A stretch of 15,427 nt of DNA from JAZMZS01 sp045580775 (GCA_045580775.1 JAZNOK010000110.1:1-15427); one strand, 5' to 3'. Shown: positions 6,655 through 14,884, numbered from the stretch's first letter. Notes: generated from the letters alone by a model not told the origin. Numbers and translations are program-made.

Positions 6655-7471
6655 ATTTTCTGTAGATATGTATATCAAAGTCCACCCGAGTAGTAAGGGT
6701 ATCGAGGGAAAGGAGCTTTTTTTGTGCTTCTATCCCTGTCCTGTAGCAATACGGGGTCATCATATATAAGTTCTTGATCATTTCCCGATCGGTGAGGGTA
6801 ATGTCGTAGCTGACATTGACAGAGTCCTCCAAAACGAGGTGTGTCGGCAGGTCTGCCCTGGCGGTATTCTCCCTTGTTGTATCATAGAGGGCATCCTTCA
6901 GTCCCTGCAGATGATGTACACCCGCACACGCAACGACCAGCTTGCCTCCTGCACGCAAAATACGGCTGTACTCCTCCTCGACGCAGGGAGCAAATATGTT
7001 TGTCACGCAGTCGGCACAGCCGTCAGCTATCGGAAGGGAATAAACGCTCCCCACACCGAAAAAGCACCGTCCGTCCGCTCCCGCGGCTCTCGCACGCTTT
7101 GCCGCCGCCATACAAGACGCCTTTGAAAGATCAAAACCGTACACCATCTCAAAGCTGTGCGACAGCCCGACAGTATAATAGCCCTCTCCGCATCCTGCAT
7201 CCACGCACACTCTGCCGCCGCCCGCCAGTCTGCATACCTGCTCCATAAAGGGGGCGTATGCTCCGTGTCCGAGAAAATCCGTGCGTGCACGTACCATCTC
7301 CTTTGAGTCTCCGCTGAGCTTTTTTGAAGTGGTGTTTGTCAGATTGACATATCCTGCCTTGGCTATATCATAGGTATGTCTGTTCTCACACACAAGCGAG
7401 CCGCCTTCTTTTTTCATAGGCATGCCGCAGCACGGACAGACAAGCTCCGCTCTGCATCCGATATCCGTCAT
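6653..7471 (-). CDS. rlmA: RlmA-type 23S rRNA (guanine-N1) methyltransferase
   Basis: Predicted SAM-dependent methyltransferase that modifies a guanine near 745/748 in 23S rRNA, at the peptide exit tunnel; position 748 methylation influences macrolide binding (family knowledge). An N-terminal zinc finger of the RlmA type (Cys12, Cys15, Cys28, His32 in C-x2-C...C-x3-H) precedes DIAKAGYVNL. The SAM-binding loop VDAGCGEGYY is at 90-99, and the post-I acidic residue is in GFDLSK. The 272 residues match E. coli RlmA (269). I chose the ATG at 7471 because GGAGG lies four bases upstream. The ATG at 7492 would add seven residues, has no ribosome site and overlaps srtB by 11 bases. The ribosome site directly follows the srtB stop, implying co-transcription and probably translational coupling. 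Whether it targets G745 or G748 cannot be told. Confidence 0.87.
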   Translation of the reverse strand: MTDIGCRAELVCPCCGMPMKKEGGSLVCENRHTYDIAKAGYVNLTNTTSKKLSGDSKEMVRARTDFLGHGAYAPFMEQVCRLAGGGRVCVDAGCGEGYYTVGLSHSFEMVYGFDLSKASCMAAAKRARAAGADGRCFFGVGSVYSLPIADGCADCVTNIFAPCVEEEYSRILRAGGKLVVACAGVHHLQGLKDALYDTTRENTARADLPTHLVLEDSVNVSYDITLTDREMIKNLYMMTPYCYRTGIEAQKKLLSLDTLTTRVDFDIHIYRK

Positions 7472-7481
7472 ATATCCTCCG

Positions 7482-8534
7482 TCAGCCTGCATGGTCGATG
7501 CGGATCAGCTTTGCCTGAAGGCAGCGTCTGCCTGTCACCGAATGACCCGAACATGTCGACAGGCTGATGATCTTGTCTCTGGCTGAAAGCTCAATGTCCT
7601 TTTTCATCACGGCTACCTCCTGCATCCTTGACAGGTACGCTTCAAACTCATCGCCGTTTGAAAAATCCGTCTGGAAGTAGTAAAAGCTCGCTACCGTCTC
7701 AAGCAGGGCATAAGGCTCGTATACATATACTCCGTCGAAGCTGTAGATGTATATCAGCCGATCGAACAGCTCCGGGTTTCTCTTGTAAGTATTGATCACA
7801 GCGAACATGGCACCGTTTGCCATATTGTGTCCGTAGAGGACGGTGTTTTTGTTGTCTGAGATCGAGGTAGAGGAATTTCTGTAATCGGCAAATATCGTAC
7901 CCGAGCGAAGGTATTCTCCGTTGTAAGCATGTGTGAGGTAATAGTCGTTGTCCTCTCCCACGACAAATGGGTAATTGATCTCTGTACCCTCGATCCTGAT
8001 CCAACCCAGTATATCCTCGTTTACCGCTCGGATCTGCTCGAGCTTTGCCTTTATCCTAGCAAAGTGAATATCTCCCACAGCCGCTGTATTCTCTGATATA
8101 TCTCCTACGCTGACACCGAGCGTAAGGGTGGTAGCATAGTCGTTGAGAGCTGCCTCGGGGATCTGTTTTTGGGCTGTGGACAGAATGCTCGGCTCGCCGC
8201 TGACCTCTTTGAACATTTCATCTGCCAGGGTCTTGTATATATCGTCGGTCCTTCTGTAGTCGATAAACCTTCCTACAAGTATCACCGTACATACGGCAAA
8301 CGTCACCAAACACCCCAAAATCAACAGTCCACGCACTGACAAAAACGCCCCCAGTCCCTTCTTTGCCTTTTGGCGTTTGGGAGCACTGTCAAATTCCGCC
8401 TCCAGCTCACGGTCTATTTCATACCCGTATGGCGAAGGCTCGGGGGGTGTTTGTTCGTTTTTAGCTTCGGTTTCATTGTGAAAGCAAAGCTCCTCGGAGA
8501 GATCCTCCGATGATCTATCGTTTTTTTGCTTCAT
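7482..8534 (-). CDS. srtB: Class B sortase
   Basis: Membrane-anchored transpeptidase that cleaves a sorting signal and attaches surface proteins to peptidoglycan, or polymerises them. Residues 1-67 form a long, acidic then basic cytoplasmic tail (KRQKAKKG just before the membrane). One transmembrane helix spans about 69-90, so this is an N-in type II protein. The catalytic domain (about 155-350) shows NEDILGWIRIEGTEINYP (172-189), GTIFADYRN (212-220), catalytic His236 in LYGHNM, catalytic Cys328 in SLSTCSG, and Arg336/Arg337 near the expected active-site arginine. The length is above the usual 220-300 because of the cytoplasmic tail. No sorting-signal substrate gene is nearby, so it is an orphan or housekeeping sortase. 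A promoter lies 38 bases upstream. The ribosome site AAGGA is rather far (12 bases) from the ATG, but no better internal start is seen. Confidence 0.93.
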   Translation of the reverse strand: MKQKNDRSSEDLSEELCFHNETEAKNEQTPPEPSPYGYEIDRELEAEFDSAPKRQKAKKGLGAFLSVRGLLILGCLVTFAVCTVILVGRFIDYRRTDDIYKTLADEMFKEVSGEPSILSTAQKQIPEAALNDYATTLTLGVSVGDISENTAAVGDIHFARIKAKLEQIRAVNEDILGWIRIEGTEINYPFVVGEDNDYYLTHAYNGEYLRSGTIFADYRNSSTSISDNKNTVLYGHNMANGAMFAVINTYKRNPELFDRLIYIYSFDGVYVYEPYALLETVASFYYFQTDFSNGDEFEAYLSRMQEVAVMKKDIELSARDKIISLSTCSGHSVTGRRCLQAKLIRIDHAG

Positions 8535-8571
8535 TTAAGCTATCATTTCCTTATAAAATATTTATACACTC

Positions 8572-8600
8572 ATTATATATCCTGCTAAAAAAAAACTCAA
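8572..8600 (-). promoter_or_regulatory. Promoter of srtB-rlmA
   Basis: On the minus strand, TTGAGT (8595-8600) and TATAAT (8572-8577) are spaced by 17 bases, giving a leader of about 30 bases before the srtB ATG. Confidence 0.72.
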
Positions 8601-8679
8601 TACTGCCGCCGACACTTTTAAACTTTGTTTACAAAGAGAGGCAAATACAAGTTTTCAAAAAGAGGCAAACTACCTCATA

Positions 8680-9471
8680 TCAGATACCGAGCAGGCGGCG
8701 GGCGTTGGCTGAAAGGATCCTTTCACGCTCAACATCAGATAGTCCGAGCGAATCTATGAGTCTAAGCTCCTGAGCAGGCGTATGCCAAGGAGTATCCGTA
8801 CCAAAGAGCAACCGCTCTGTTGAGTGGTGTTGCAGTATCTGTTCAACATAGTATCTGGGCATTGACGCATATCCAAAGGAGCTGTCAAAATACACATCCG
8901 CTCCGCACAGAAGATCCAGCACCTCCCGATAAAGCCCAAAGCCGCCGAAATGTGCCGCCACGACAGGCGTATCAAAGCACCCGAGCACCCGCAAAAGCCT
9001 CTCGGGAGTACAGCCGTAAGGAGGAGGAAAACCGAAATCTACCCCCGCATGGAACACCGTGATCAGACCGAGCTCTGATATCTTTCTGTATATCGGAAGC
9101 ATTCGTTCATCATCAACAAAAAAACGCTGGTAGTCCGGATGGAGCTTTACTCCCTTCAGTCCAAGGGCCTTTATCCTCTCCAGCTCCTCAAAAGCATCAG
9201 GAGCATCCGGATGCACCGAGCCGAAGGCGAAAATATGTTCGTTGTCGTTTACTGCTGCGGCAAAGTCATTTACGCTGTGCATCTGGCGGGGATTTGTCGC
9301 TATATTAAGCACGACAGATACATCTACCCCATGCTCAGCCATAGAGCCAAGCACTCCTTCTACCGTTCCGTCTGTATGATACTTCAGTCCGCCAGACACC
9401 GCTGACAGCCGGTCAAGTGCCCTCGGGGCGATGTTTTCGGGGAATGCGTGAGTGTGAAAATCTATGATCAT
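8680..9471 (-). CDS. Amidohydrolase-2 family metal-dependent hydrolase
   Basis: TIM-barrel metallohydrolase of the PF04909/TatD-like type; the substrate is not predictable. Visible metal ligands and motifs are H6-x-H8 in DFHTHAFP, His111 in GVKLHPDYQ, His141 in VFHAGVD, His174 in AAHFGG and Asp226 in FGTDTPW. The C-terminal LSANARRLLGI is typical of the family. The 263 residues are a full-length single domain, soluble and without a signal peptide. Related genes include decarboxylases of aromatic acids and uncharacterised hydrolases. The ATG at 9471 is favoured because MIIDFHTH is the conserved N-terminus, although the nearest purine-rich site (AAGGAA) is about 14 bases away. It lies 181 bases downstream of metH with no clear terminator between, so read-through is possible. 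It is separated from srtB by 145 bases without a good terminator. Confidence 0.85.
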   Translation of the reverse strand: MIIDFHTHAFPENIAPRALDRLSAVSGGLKYHTDGTVEGVLGSMAEHGVDVSVVLNIATNPRQMHSVNDFAAAVNDNEHIFAFGSVHPDAPDAFEELERIKALGLKGVKLHPDYQRFFVDDERMLPIYRKISELGLITVFHAGVDFGFPPPYGCTPERLLRVLGCFDTPVVAAHFGGFGLYREVLDLLCGADVYFDSSFGYASMPRYYVEQILQHHSTERLLFGTDTPWHTPAQELRLIDSLGLSDVERERILSANARRLLGI

Positions 9472-9563
9472 ATCTGTTTATCTGTTCCTTGGCTATTGCC
9501 GATTTTTCGCTGTAGAGTTTTTGCTTTTTTGATGTGTGAAAAATGAGATCGGAGTGGGTGCAT

Positions 9564-9611
9564 CAGGCTCTGCTGCACACAGGCTCTGCTGAACACAGGC
9601 TCTGCTGAACA
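9564..9611. repeat. Three-copy 16-bp tandem repeat
   Basis: The unit CAGGCTCTGCTGAACA occurs at 9564, 9580 and 9596 with one difference in the first copy. A degenerate fourth start (CAGGTTCT) is at 9612. It lies between metH and the amidohydrolase. The unit is not a multiple of three, which argues against a coding repeat. Confidence 0.9.
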
Positions 9612-9652
9612 CAGGTTCTTGTTGTTCTTATTATGAGCATACAAAAGCATGC

Positions 9653-12103
9653 TTATGTGCATGAGTGATGTGCATCAAGAGACTCTGCATATCTGACACC
9701 CTCCATAGCATCGGGGGCGTATTTGTCAGCTCCGATAGCTGCTGCGTATTCCTCGGTAAGCACAGCACCGCCCACCATGACCTTGCACCACGGAGCACGC
9801 TCTCTCAGTTCCTTTACCGCTTTTTCCATTGCGGGCAGGGTGGTAGTCATCAGTGCCGACAACCCGACAAGCGGGACATGCAGTCTCACCGCCTCATCGG
9901 CTATCTTCTCTGCGGGCACATCACGGCCGAGGTCATGCACATCATATCCGTAGCTCTCGAGCAGAAGCTTGACGATGTTCTTTCCTATATCGTGGATGTC
10001 TCCTCTGACGGTAGCAAGAAGGATCGGGTACTTTTTTGCAGATCTGTCAGCGGGTACAGACTCGCCTATCACCTCAAACGCCGCACCTGCCGCCTCCGCA
10101 CTCATAAGAAGCGACGGCAGGTATACCGTCTTCTGCTCAAAGCCGACACCGACAGTATTAAGGGCTGGAATTATCTCCCTTTCGATCAGCTCAAGCGGCG
10201 GTGTATCCAAAAGCCCCTCGCGTGCCAGTGCCGCCGCTCTCTCTCTCATGCCGTGTATGACCGCCAGGTAAAGGCTGTCTGCCTTCACGCAGGCGTCGGA
10301 GTTCGGTTCTTTTGTGCCTTTATTTTCAGAGACGGGGGTATCAGCGTGCGTCTGTGCATATCCGATATACCTTCTGCATCCTGCATCCGCACCCGAGAGG
10401 GCAAGATATGCGTAATACGTCCGCATCATCTCCTGTGAGTAGGGGTTGATTATTGCGGCAGACAGTCCCTGTCCGAGTGCCAGAGCGAAAAATGACGCAT
10501 TCACCCAGTCACGCATGGGAAGTCCGAAGGAAACATTCGACACTCCCAGCGACGTCTTTGCTCCAAGCTTCTTTGTGATCAGCTCCACCGCACGCAGAGT
10601 CTCGCTCGCCGCTCTGTCGTCAGCTGATACGGTCAGTGCGAGCGGATCGAATATTATGTCCTTTTTGTCTATTTCGTACATCTGAGCACGCTCAAGTATC
10701 CGCTCAGCTATCTCTAATCTGCCCTCTGCTGTCTCGGGGATGCCGTTCTCGTCCAGGGTAAGGGCAATAATGACTCCTCCGTACTTTTTTGCCAGGGGAA
10801 ATACGGCAGCCATGCTTTCTTCTTTTCCGTTCACGGAATTTATCAGGGGTTTTCCGTTATATATTCTCAGAGCCGCCTCCATTGCTCCGAAGTCTGAGGT
10901 ATCTATCTGCAGCGGAAGCTCGCATACAGATGCTAACTCCCTCACAGCCTCGCACAAAAGCTCTCTTTCATCTATGCCGGGCGTTCCCACATTGACGTCC
11001 AGCACCTGAACGCCGCATTGTGCCTGCGAAATACCTTCTCTGAGGATATAATCCATATCATGCGAGAGCAATGCCTCTCTGAAACGCTTCTTTCCTGTGG
11101 GGTTTATCCTCTCTCCGATCAGCACAGGCTCGCAGCCGAAATTCACAGCTCTGCAATAGGAGCTGATAACGGTGATATCCTTTTTTTCTATCGGAAGCTT
11201 TTTTATTTTCCTGCATTCGGCTGCTGTCTCTCTGATATACTCGGGGGTCGTTCCGCAGCATCCGCCTACACAGCTGACTCCCTCCCGAACAAGCACGCTT
11301 ACCTGCTCTGCAAACTGCTTTGGAGTTATATCATAGACGGTATTTGAGCCCTCCACTCTCGGCAGACCTGCGTTTGGCTTCAAAATTACAGGGACGGAGC
11401 TGCAGGCAAGATAACGCCTGACCGTCTCCGAAAGCTCCGACGGACCCATGGAGCAGTTCACTCCCACGGCATCCGCACCCATCCCCTCAAGCATGGCAAC
11501 CATAGCCTCCGGGACAGCTCCTGTCATCAGAGTACCGTCAGATCCGTAAGCACAGCTGACAAACACGGGCAGACTGCTGTTTTCCTTTGCCGCGAGCAAG
11601 GCCGCCTTCGTCTCATAGCTGTCGGACATCGTCTCGATAAATATCAGGTCTACTCCGCACCTGACGCCGATTTTTACTGTTTTTGCAAATATCTCGACAG
11701 CCCTCTCAAACTCCAGCTCTCCGAATGGGGCAAGGAGCTTTCCTGTCGGGCCTATGTCGAGTGCTACCCATGTAGGACGGCCGAGGACCGAGCGTTGTGC
11801 CTCTCTTGCACAATTTACCGCCGCCTCTATCACACGCTCAAGCTCTTCTTCCGAGGGGTATTTGAGCTCATTCGCTCCGAAGGTATTTGTGCTTATCACA
11901 TCCGAGCCCGCCTCAAGGTAACTGCGGTGAATGCCCTCTATGACATCCGGATGCTCTATACACCATCTCTCGGGCAGCTCTCCCGCCGCAAGTCCCTGTG
12001 CCTGAAGAAGCGTCCCCATTCCTCCGTCAAGGATCAATATATTATCTCTGATATATTCTCTGATATCCATATCTGTCTCCGTTTTTTTTGTTTTCTTGCT
12101 CAT
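9653..12103 (-). CDS. metH: Cobalamin-dependent methionine synthase, three-domain form without activation domain
   Basis: Transfers the methyl group of 5-methyl-tetrahydrofolate to homocysteine through enzyme-bound cobalamin. Domain order: homocysteine S-methyltransferase barrel (about 12-300) with zinc ligands Cys217 (GVNCS) and Cys282/Cys283 (GGCCGT); pterin-binding barrel (about 322-585) with GERINPTGKKR (330-340), DVNVG (369-373) and SVNGK; helical cobalamin cap (about 608-685); and the Rossmann cobalamin domain (about 690-810) with D702-x-H704-x2-G707 (GDIHDIGKN), His704 being the lower cobalt ligand. A low-complexity linker occupies about 586-605. At 816 residues it lacks the C-terminal reactivation domain of the 1,200-residue E. 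coli enzyme; that domain is encoded separately 49 bases upstream. The start has GGAG 8 bases upstream; an alternative ATG (Met12) has a weaker site. Confidence 0.96.
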   Translation of the reverse strand: MSKKTKKTETDMDIREYIRDNILILDGGMGTLLQAQGLAAGELPERWCIEHPDVIEGIHRSYLEAGSDVISTNTFGANELKYPSEEELERVIEAAVNCAREAQRSVLGRPTWVALDIGPTGKLLAPFGELEFERAVEIFAKTVKIGVRCGVDLIFIETMSDSYETKAALLAAKENSSLPVFVSCAYGSDGTLMTGAVPEAMVAMLEGMGADAVGVNCSMGPSELSETVRRYLACSSVPVILKPNAGLPRVEGSNTVYDITPKQFAEQVSVLVREGVSCVGGCCGTTPEYIRETAAECRKIKKLPIEKKDITVISSYCRAVNFGCEPVLIGERINPTGKKRFREALLSHDMDYILREGISQAQCGVQVLDVNVGTPGIDERELLCEAVRELASVCELPLQIDTSDFGAMEAALRIYNGKPLINSVNGKEESMAAVFPLAKKYGGVIIALTLDENGIPETAEGRLEIAERILERAQMYEIDKKDIIFDPLALTVSADDRAASETLRAVELITKKLGAKTSLGVSNVSFGLPMRDWVNASFFALALGQGLSAAIINPYSQEMMRTYYAYLALSGADAGCRRYIGYAQTHADTPVSENKGTKEPNSDACVKADSLYLAVIHGMRERAAALAREGLLDTPPLELIEREIIPALNTVGVGFEQKTVYLPSLLMSAEAAGAAFEVIGESVPADRSAKKYPILLATVRGDIHDIGKNIVKLLLESYGYDVHDLGRDVPAEKIADEAVRLHVPLVGLSALMTTTLPAMEKAVKELRERAPWCKVMVGGAVLTEEYAAAIGADKYAPDAMEGVRYAESLDAHHSCT

Positions 12104-12152
12104 GCATCCGCTCCGGCTGTATGCAGGCGTGTTTCAAATAATATTTGTGCTC

Positions 12153-12746
12153 TCATCTTCTGATCCCGATAAGGGCGGTTACCGACTTTGCCGGGGACAT
12201 GATGAGGGTGTCGTTGAGCGTGACGCCTATCCTCCGCTCGGGAGACAGGGCAGCGAATATCTCCTTCTGCAAAGACAGCGGCACATCCCCGTAGCCGGGG
12301 CTGTAACGCGGCCGCGAATACAACCCTTCTGTTACTTCTCTCTCAAAGCACCCGCATAAAGCCTCTATCCGCTCCGTACACACACAGTCAAGCATCATTG
12401 CCCTCGAAGGAGAAATACCCGAATACCTTGATATCAGTCTATCCGCACCCACTCCGAGAGTCGCCGCAAACAGGATCACGCGGTTGCATCCCTCAAGTGC
12501 ACGCTCGAGATGGTGCGATCTGATCTTTGCAAAGCCGAGCTCAAACTCCCCGCCGCTGTATTCTATGCCGTATTCACTGCAGCACACATCCGCACGCAAT
12601 ACCGTCTCAAGCTCCCTGATACAATCATACGCAAGCGAAAGCACGGCAGAGTCGGGGGTCTTTACATTTGCGTAACGCAGTATCTGTGAAATATCAGGCT
12701 CCGGCAGAGCAACGCGGTGCAGCTCTCTTACCTCACTCACGGTCAC
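12153..12746 (-). CDS. Stand-alone methionine synthase activation (AdoMet-binding) domain protein
   Basis: Corresponds to the C-terminal activation module of MetH (Met_synt_B12), which binds S-adenosylmethionine and reductively remethylates inactive cob(II)alamin. The hallmark is R147-YSPGYGD (147-154), followed by LSLQKEIF (157-164) and the family ending RRIGVTLNDTLIMSPAKSVTALIGI (begins at 171). The N-terminal part has a helical region and a variable sheet. It starts with GTG; that GTG overlaps the metF TGA as GTGA, so translation is probably coupled. Placement between metF and the truncated metH completes the enzyme in trans; separate activation proteins are known, for example in Thermotoga. 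A flavodoxin or other electron donor is not encoded here. No good ribosome site is seen ahead of the GTG, in line with re-initiation. Confidence 0.92.
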   Translation of the reverse strand: MTVSEVRELHRVALPEPDISQILRYANVKTPDSAVLSLAYDCIRELETVLRADVCCSEYGIEYSGGEFELGFAKIRSHHLERALEGCNRVILFAATLGVGADRLISRYSGISPSRAMMLDCVCTERIEALCGCFEREVTEGLYSRPRYSPGYGDVPLSLQKEIFAALSPERRIGVTLNDTLIMSPAKSVTALIGIRR

Positions 12747-13621
12747 TTACCTATTATACAGCTGAGGTTTTCGGTTATTCTCCTTGCGACCTCGGGATTG
12801 TTCATCGAATACACATGCACGTGGTTGATGCCGTTTGCGTACAGGTCGATTATCTGATCTGTAGCGTATGCAATTCCTGCCTGCGTCATAGCCTCGGGGT
12901 CCGAGCCGAATCTGTCAACGAGGCTCTTGAAGCGTTGCGGCATAAAAGAGCCTGAGAGCTTGATCGCACGCTCTATCTGATTGCCCCTTGTGATAGGCAT
13001 TATTCCGGGGATCACCGGAACGCATATACCCGCCTCGCGGATCTTGTATAAAAAGCTGTACAGCAGATCATTGTCAAAAAACATCTGCGTAGTCAGAAAG
13101 GAACAGCCCGCGTCTACCTTTTCCTTCAGATATCTGATATCATCACGCCTGCACGCACTCTCGGGATGGATCTCCGGATAGCACGCTCCGCCGATACAAA
13201 AATCCGCCCCGCTCTCGCGTATGTCCCGTATAAGATCAATTGCATGTTTGTACGCCCAGCCGCTGCGGTCGCTGTGCTCAAGCTCAGGTGTAAGATCCCC
13301 CCGCAGTGCCATAACGTTCTCTATTCCGGCATTTTGCATATCCTTTATCTTTGTGAGGACGGTTTGTCTGGTCGAGGAGACACATGTGAGATGTGCCAGG
13401 GTAGCAACGGAGTGGGTATGTTTGATCTTTTTTGCTATTTCGAGCGTATACTGCGACGTGCCGCCTCCGGCACCGTAAGTAACACTCATAAAAGACGGAT
13501 GCAGTGCAGCAATCTCTTCAACGGCATTTTTCACACTTTCAAATGCCGTGTCGGTCTTTGGCGGGAATACCTCAAATGAAAGAGAAAGTTTCTCTGATGA
13601 AAAAAGCTCAGTCAGCTTCAT
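12743..13621 (-). CDS. metF: 5,10-methylenetetrahydrofolate reductase
   Basis: FAD-containing TIM-barrel enzyme that reduces methylene-THF to 5-methyl-THF, the methyl donor for the downstream metH. The 292 residues equal the bacterial single-domain MetF. Motifs are FEVFPPK (16-22, with the catalytic Glu), SVTYGAGG (46-53), ALRGD (105-109, with the flavin-facing Asp), TTQMFFDN (177-184) and PGIMPI (205-210). The start is supported by AAAGGGG seven bases upstream. It is first in the metF-activation domain-metH operon. No zinc-finger partner MetV is adjacent, so the electron donor is unclear. A promoter and an overlapping palindrome precede it. Confidence 0.96.
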   Translation of the reverse strand: MKLTELFSSEKLSLSFEVFPPKTDTAFESVKNAVEEIAALHPSFMSVTYGAGGGTSQYTLEIAKKIKHTHSVATLAHLTCVSSTRQTVLTKIKDMQNAGIENVMALRGDLTPELEHSDRSGWAYKHAIDLIRDIRESGADFCIGGACYPEIHPESACRRDDIRYLKEKVDAGCSFLTTQMFFDNDLLYSFLYKIREAGICVPVIPGIMPITRGNQIERAIKLSGSFMPQRFKSLVDRFGSDPEAMTQAGIAYATDQIIDLYANGINHVHVYSMNNPEVARRITENLSCIIGK

Positions 13622-13661
13622 ATATGATCGCCCCTTTTTTTCGCTTACTTTTCTATTATTT

Positions 13662-13692
13662 CAGTATAACATATACTGCATGATGAAATCAA
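13662..13692 (-). promoter_or_regulatory. metF operon promoter with overlapping palindrome
   Basis: On the minus strand, TTGATT (13687-13692) and TATACT (13663-13668) are 18 bases apart. A perfect 7-bp inverted repeat CAGTATA-ACA-TATACTG (13662-13678) covers the -10 box, as expected for a repressor operator. The regulator is unknown. No SAM or cobalamin riboswitch fits in the roughly 35-base leader. Confidence 0.55.
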
Positions 13693-13790
13693 TGTTTTTT
13701 TCTTGTGCCGTGCAAAGCTGTCGGTCAGGCGGTGCCGTATAGGCGGGGCTTTTATATATTTTAACGAAAATGATAAACAAAACATATACC

Positions 13791-13823
13791 GTCATTGACA
13801 AATGACACAAAAAGTAGTATCAT
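13791..13823 (+). promoter_or_regulatory. hprK promoter with palindrome over the -35 box
   Basis: TTGACA (13795-13800) and TATCAT (13818-13823) are 17 bases apart. The -35 box is embedded in the inverted repeat GTCATT-GACA-AATGAC (13791-13806), a possible operator. The predicted start near 13830 leaves a leader of about 60 bases. Confidence 0.68.
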
Positions 13824-13837
13824 AAAGTAACACCGAC

Positions 13838-13875
13838 AGCTGACTGTGCTCACAGCCGACAGTCAGCTTTTATTT
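13838..13875 (+). terminator. Terminator-like hairpin in the hprK leader
   Basis: A perfect 10-bp stem, AGCTGACTGT (13838-13847) with ACAGTCAGCT (13859-13868), has a further GCT/AGC pairing inside the loop and is followed by TTTTATTT. It lies between the predicted transcription start and the ribosome site, so it may act as an attenuator or as a 5'-end stabiliser. No alternative antiterminator is obvious. Confidence 0.5.
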
Positions 13876-13889
13876 CGAGGAGGAGCATC

Positions 13890-14828
13890 ATGCCCGAAAA
13901 GATCAGCATTTCTCTGAAAACAGTAATTGACGAATTTTCCCTGGAAAGTGTATTTCTTCCCAAAGACCCCGAGTCTATCATGATATCACGCCCCGAGGTA
14001 AACCGCTCGGGACTGCAGCTGGCAGGCTTTTTTGTTCATTTTGAAGCTGACAGAATACAGCTGATAGGAAACGCCGAATACGAATATCTCAACAGCCTCA
14101 AAAAAAGCGAACGTACATACCATATAGACAACTTTATGGCTCACAAACCCGTCGCTGTCATCGTCACGGCAGGTCTGCCCATCTTTGATGAGTTGAAATA
14201 CGGTGCAGAATCCAACATGGTGCCTCTCTTGAGAATTTCACGCACAACTACGCAGTTTGTCGCCGCTCTCATAAGCTACCTCAGCGTCGCCCTCGCTCCG
14301 CGTATCACAAGGCACGGAGTTCTGGTAGAGGTCTACGGTGAGGGAATACTGATTCTCGGCGACAGCGGAGTAGGAAAGAGCGAGACTGCCATTGAACTGG
14401 TAAAACGCGGCCACAGACTAATAGCCGATGATGCCGTAGAGATCAAACGAGTCTCAGACAAGACACTCGTAGGCTCCGCTCCTGAGCTCATACGTCATTA
14501 TGTGGAGCTCAGAGGTATCGGTATTGTCGATGTGCGGAGAATATTCGGTATGGGTGCTGTCAAAATGTCGGAAAAGATCGACCTGATCATCAACCTTGAG
14601 CCCTGGGTACAGGGAAAAATGTATGACAGGTTCGGCCTTGACGGTGAAAAGATGGATATACTCGGCATCGAGATACCCATGCTCACCATCCCGGTACGTC
14701 CCGGACGTAACCTCGCTATCATTCTGGAGATAGCCGCTATGAACAACAGACAGAAAAAAATGGGCTACGACACCGCCGCGGAGTTCAACCGCAGGCTGAT
14801 GGGTGAGCTCGGAGATGATATGAGATAA
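13890..14828 (+). CDS. hprK: HPr kinase/phosphorylase
   Basis: Bifunctional sensor that phosphorylates and dephosphorylates Ser46 of HPr (and Crh), controlling carbon catabolite repression with CcpA in Firmicutes. The 312 residues are the standard length. The N-terminal domain (about 1-130) precedes the catalytic domain, with His142 in TRHGVLVEV, Walker A GDSGVGKS (157-164), acidic ADDAVEI (179-185), the family signature LRGIGIVDVRRIFGMGAV (207-224) and the C-terminal PVRPGRN (268-274). The start follows AGGAGGAGC at ideal distance. The frequent neighbour lgt is absent; the gene stands alone between its promoter and a strong hairpin, divergent from metF. ptsH and ccpA are not in view. Confidence 0.97.
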   Translation: MPEKISISLKTVIDEFSLESVFLPKDPESIMISRPEVNRSGLQLAGFFVHFEADRIQLIGNAEYEYLNSLKKSERTYHIDNFMAHKPVAVIVTAGLPIFDELKYGAESNMVPLLRISRTTTQFVAALISYLSVALAPRITRHGVLVEVYGEGILILGDSGVGKSETAIELVKRGHRLIADDAVEIKRVSDKTLVGSAPELIRHYVELRGIGIVDVRRIFGMGAVKMSEKIDLIINLEPWVQGKMYDRFGLDGEKMDILGIEIPMLTIPVRPGRNLAIILEIAAMNNRQKKMGYDTAAEFNRRLMGELGDDMR

Positions 14829-14850
14829 GAGGATATTTACACAAACACCT

Positions 14851-14884
14851 GCGGGGAGGGACGTTTTTCGGCGTCCCTCCCCGC
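14851..14884 (+). terminator. Strong hairpin terminator candidate after hprK
   Basis: A 13-bp perfect stem, GCGGGGAGGGACG (14851-14863) with CGTCCCTCCCCGC (14872-14884), has an 8-nt loop containing five T. The trailing sequence TGTCATTCT is only moderately T-rich. The right arm merges with the left arm of the next repeat. Confidence 0.72.

Noticed and set aside
9468..9662. Small minus-strand gene spanning the 16-bp tandem repeat
   Set aside because: Low-complexity composition, no ribosome site, and it overlaps both flanking genes.
9665..10438. Plus-strand 257-codon open frame inside metH
   Set aside because: It is antisense to the strongly conserved cobalamin and cap domains, with no family resemblance.
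12104..12152. Cobalamin or SAM riboswitch for metH
   Set aside because: The gap is only 49 bases and lacks the conserved boxes; the leader of metF is also too short.
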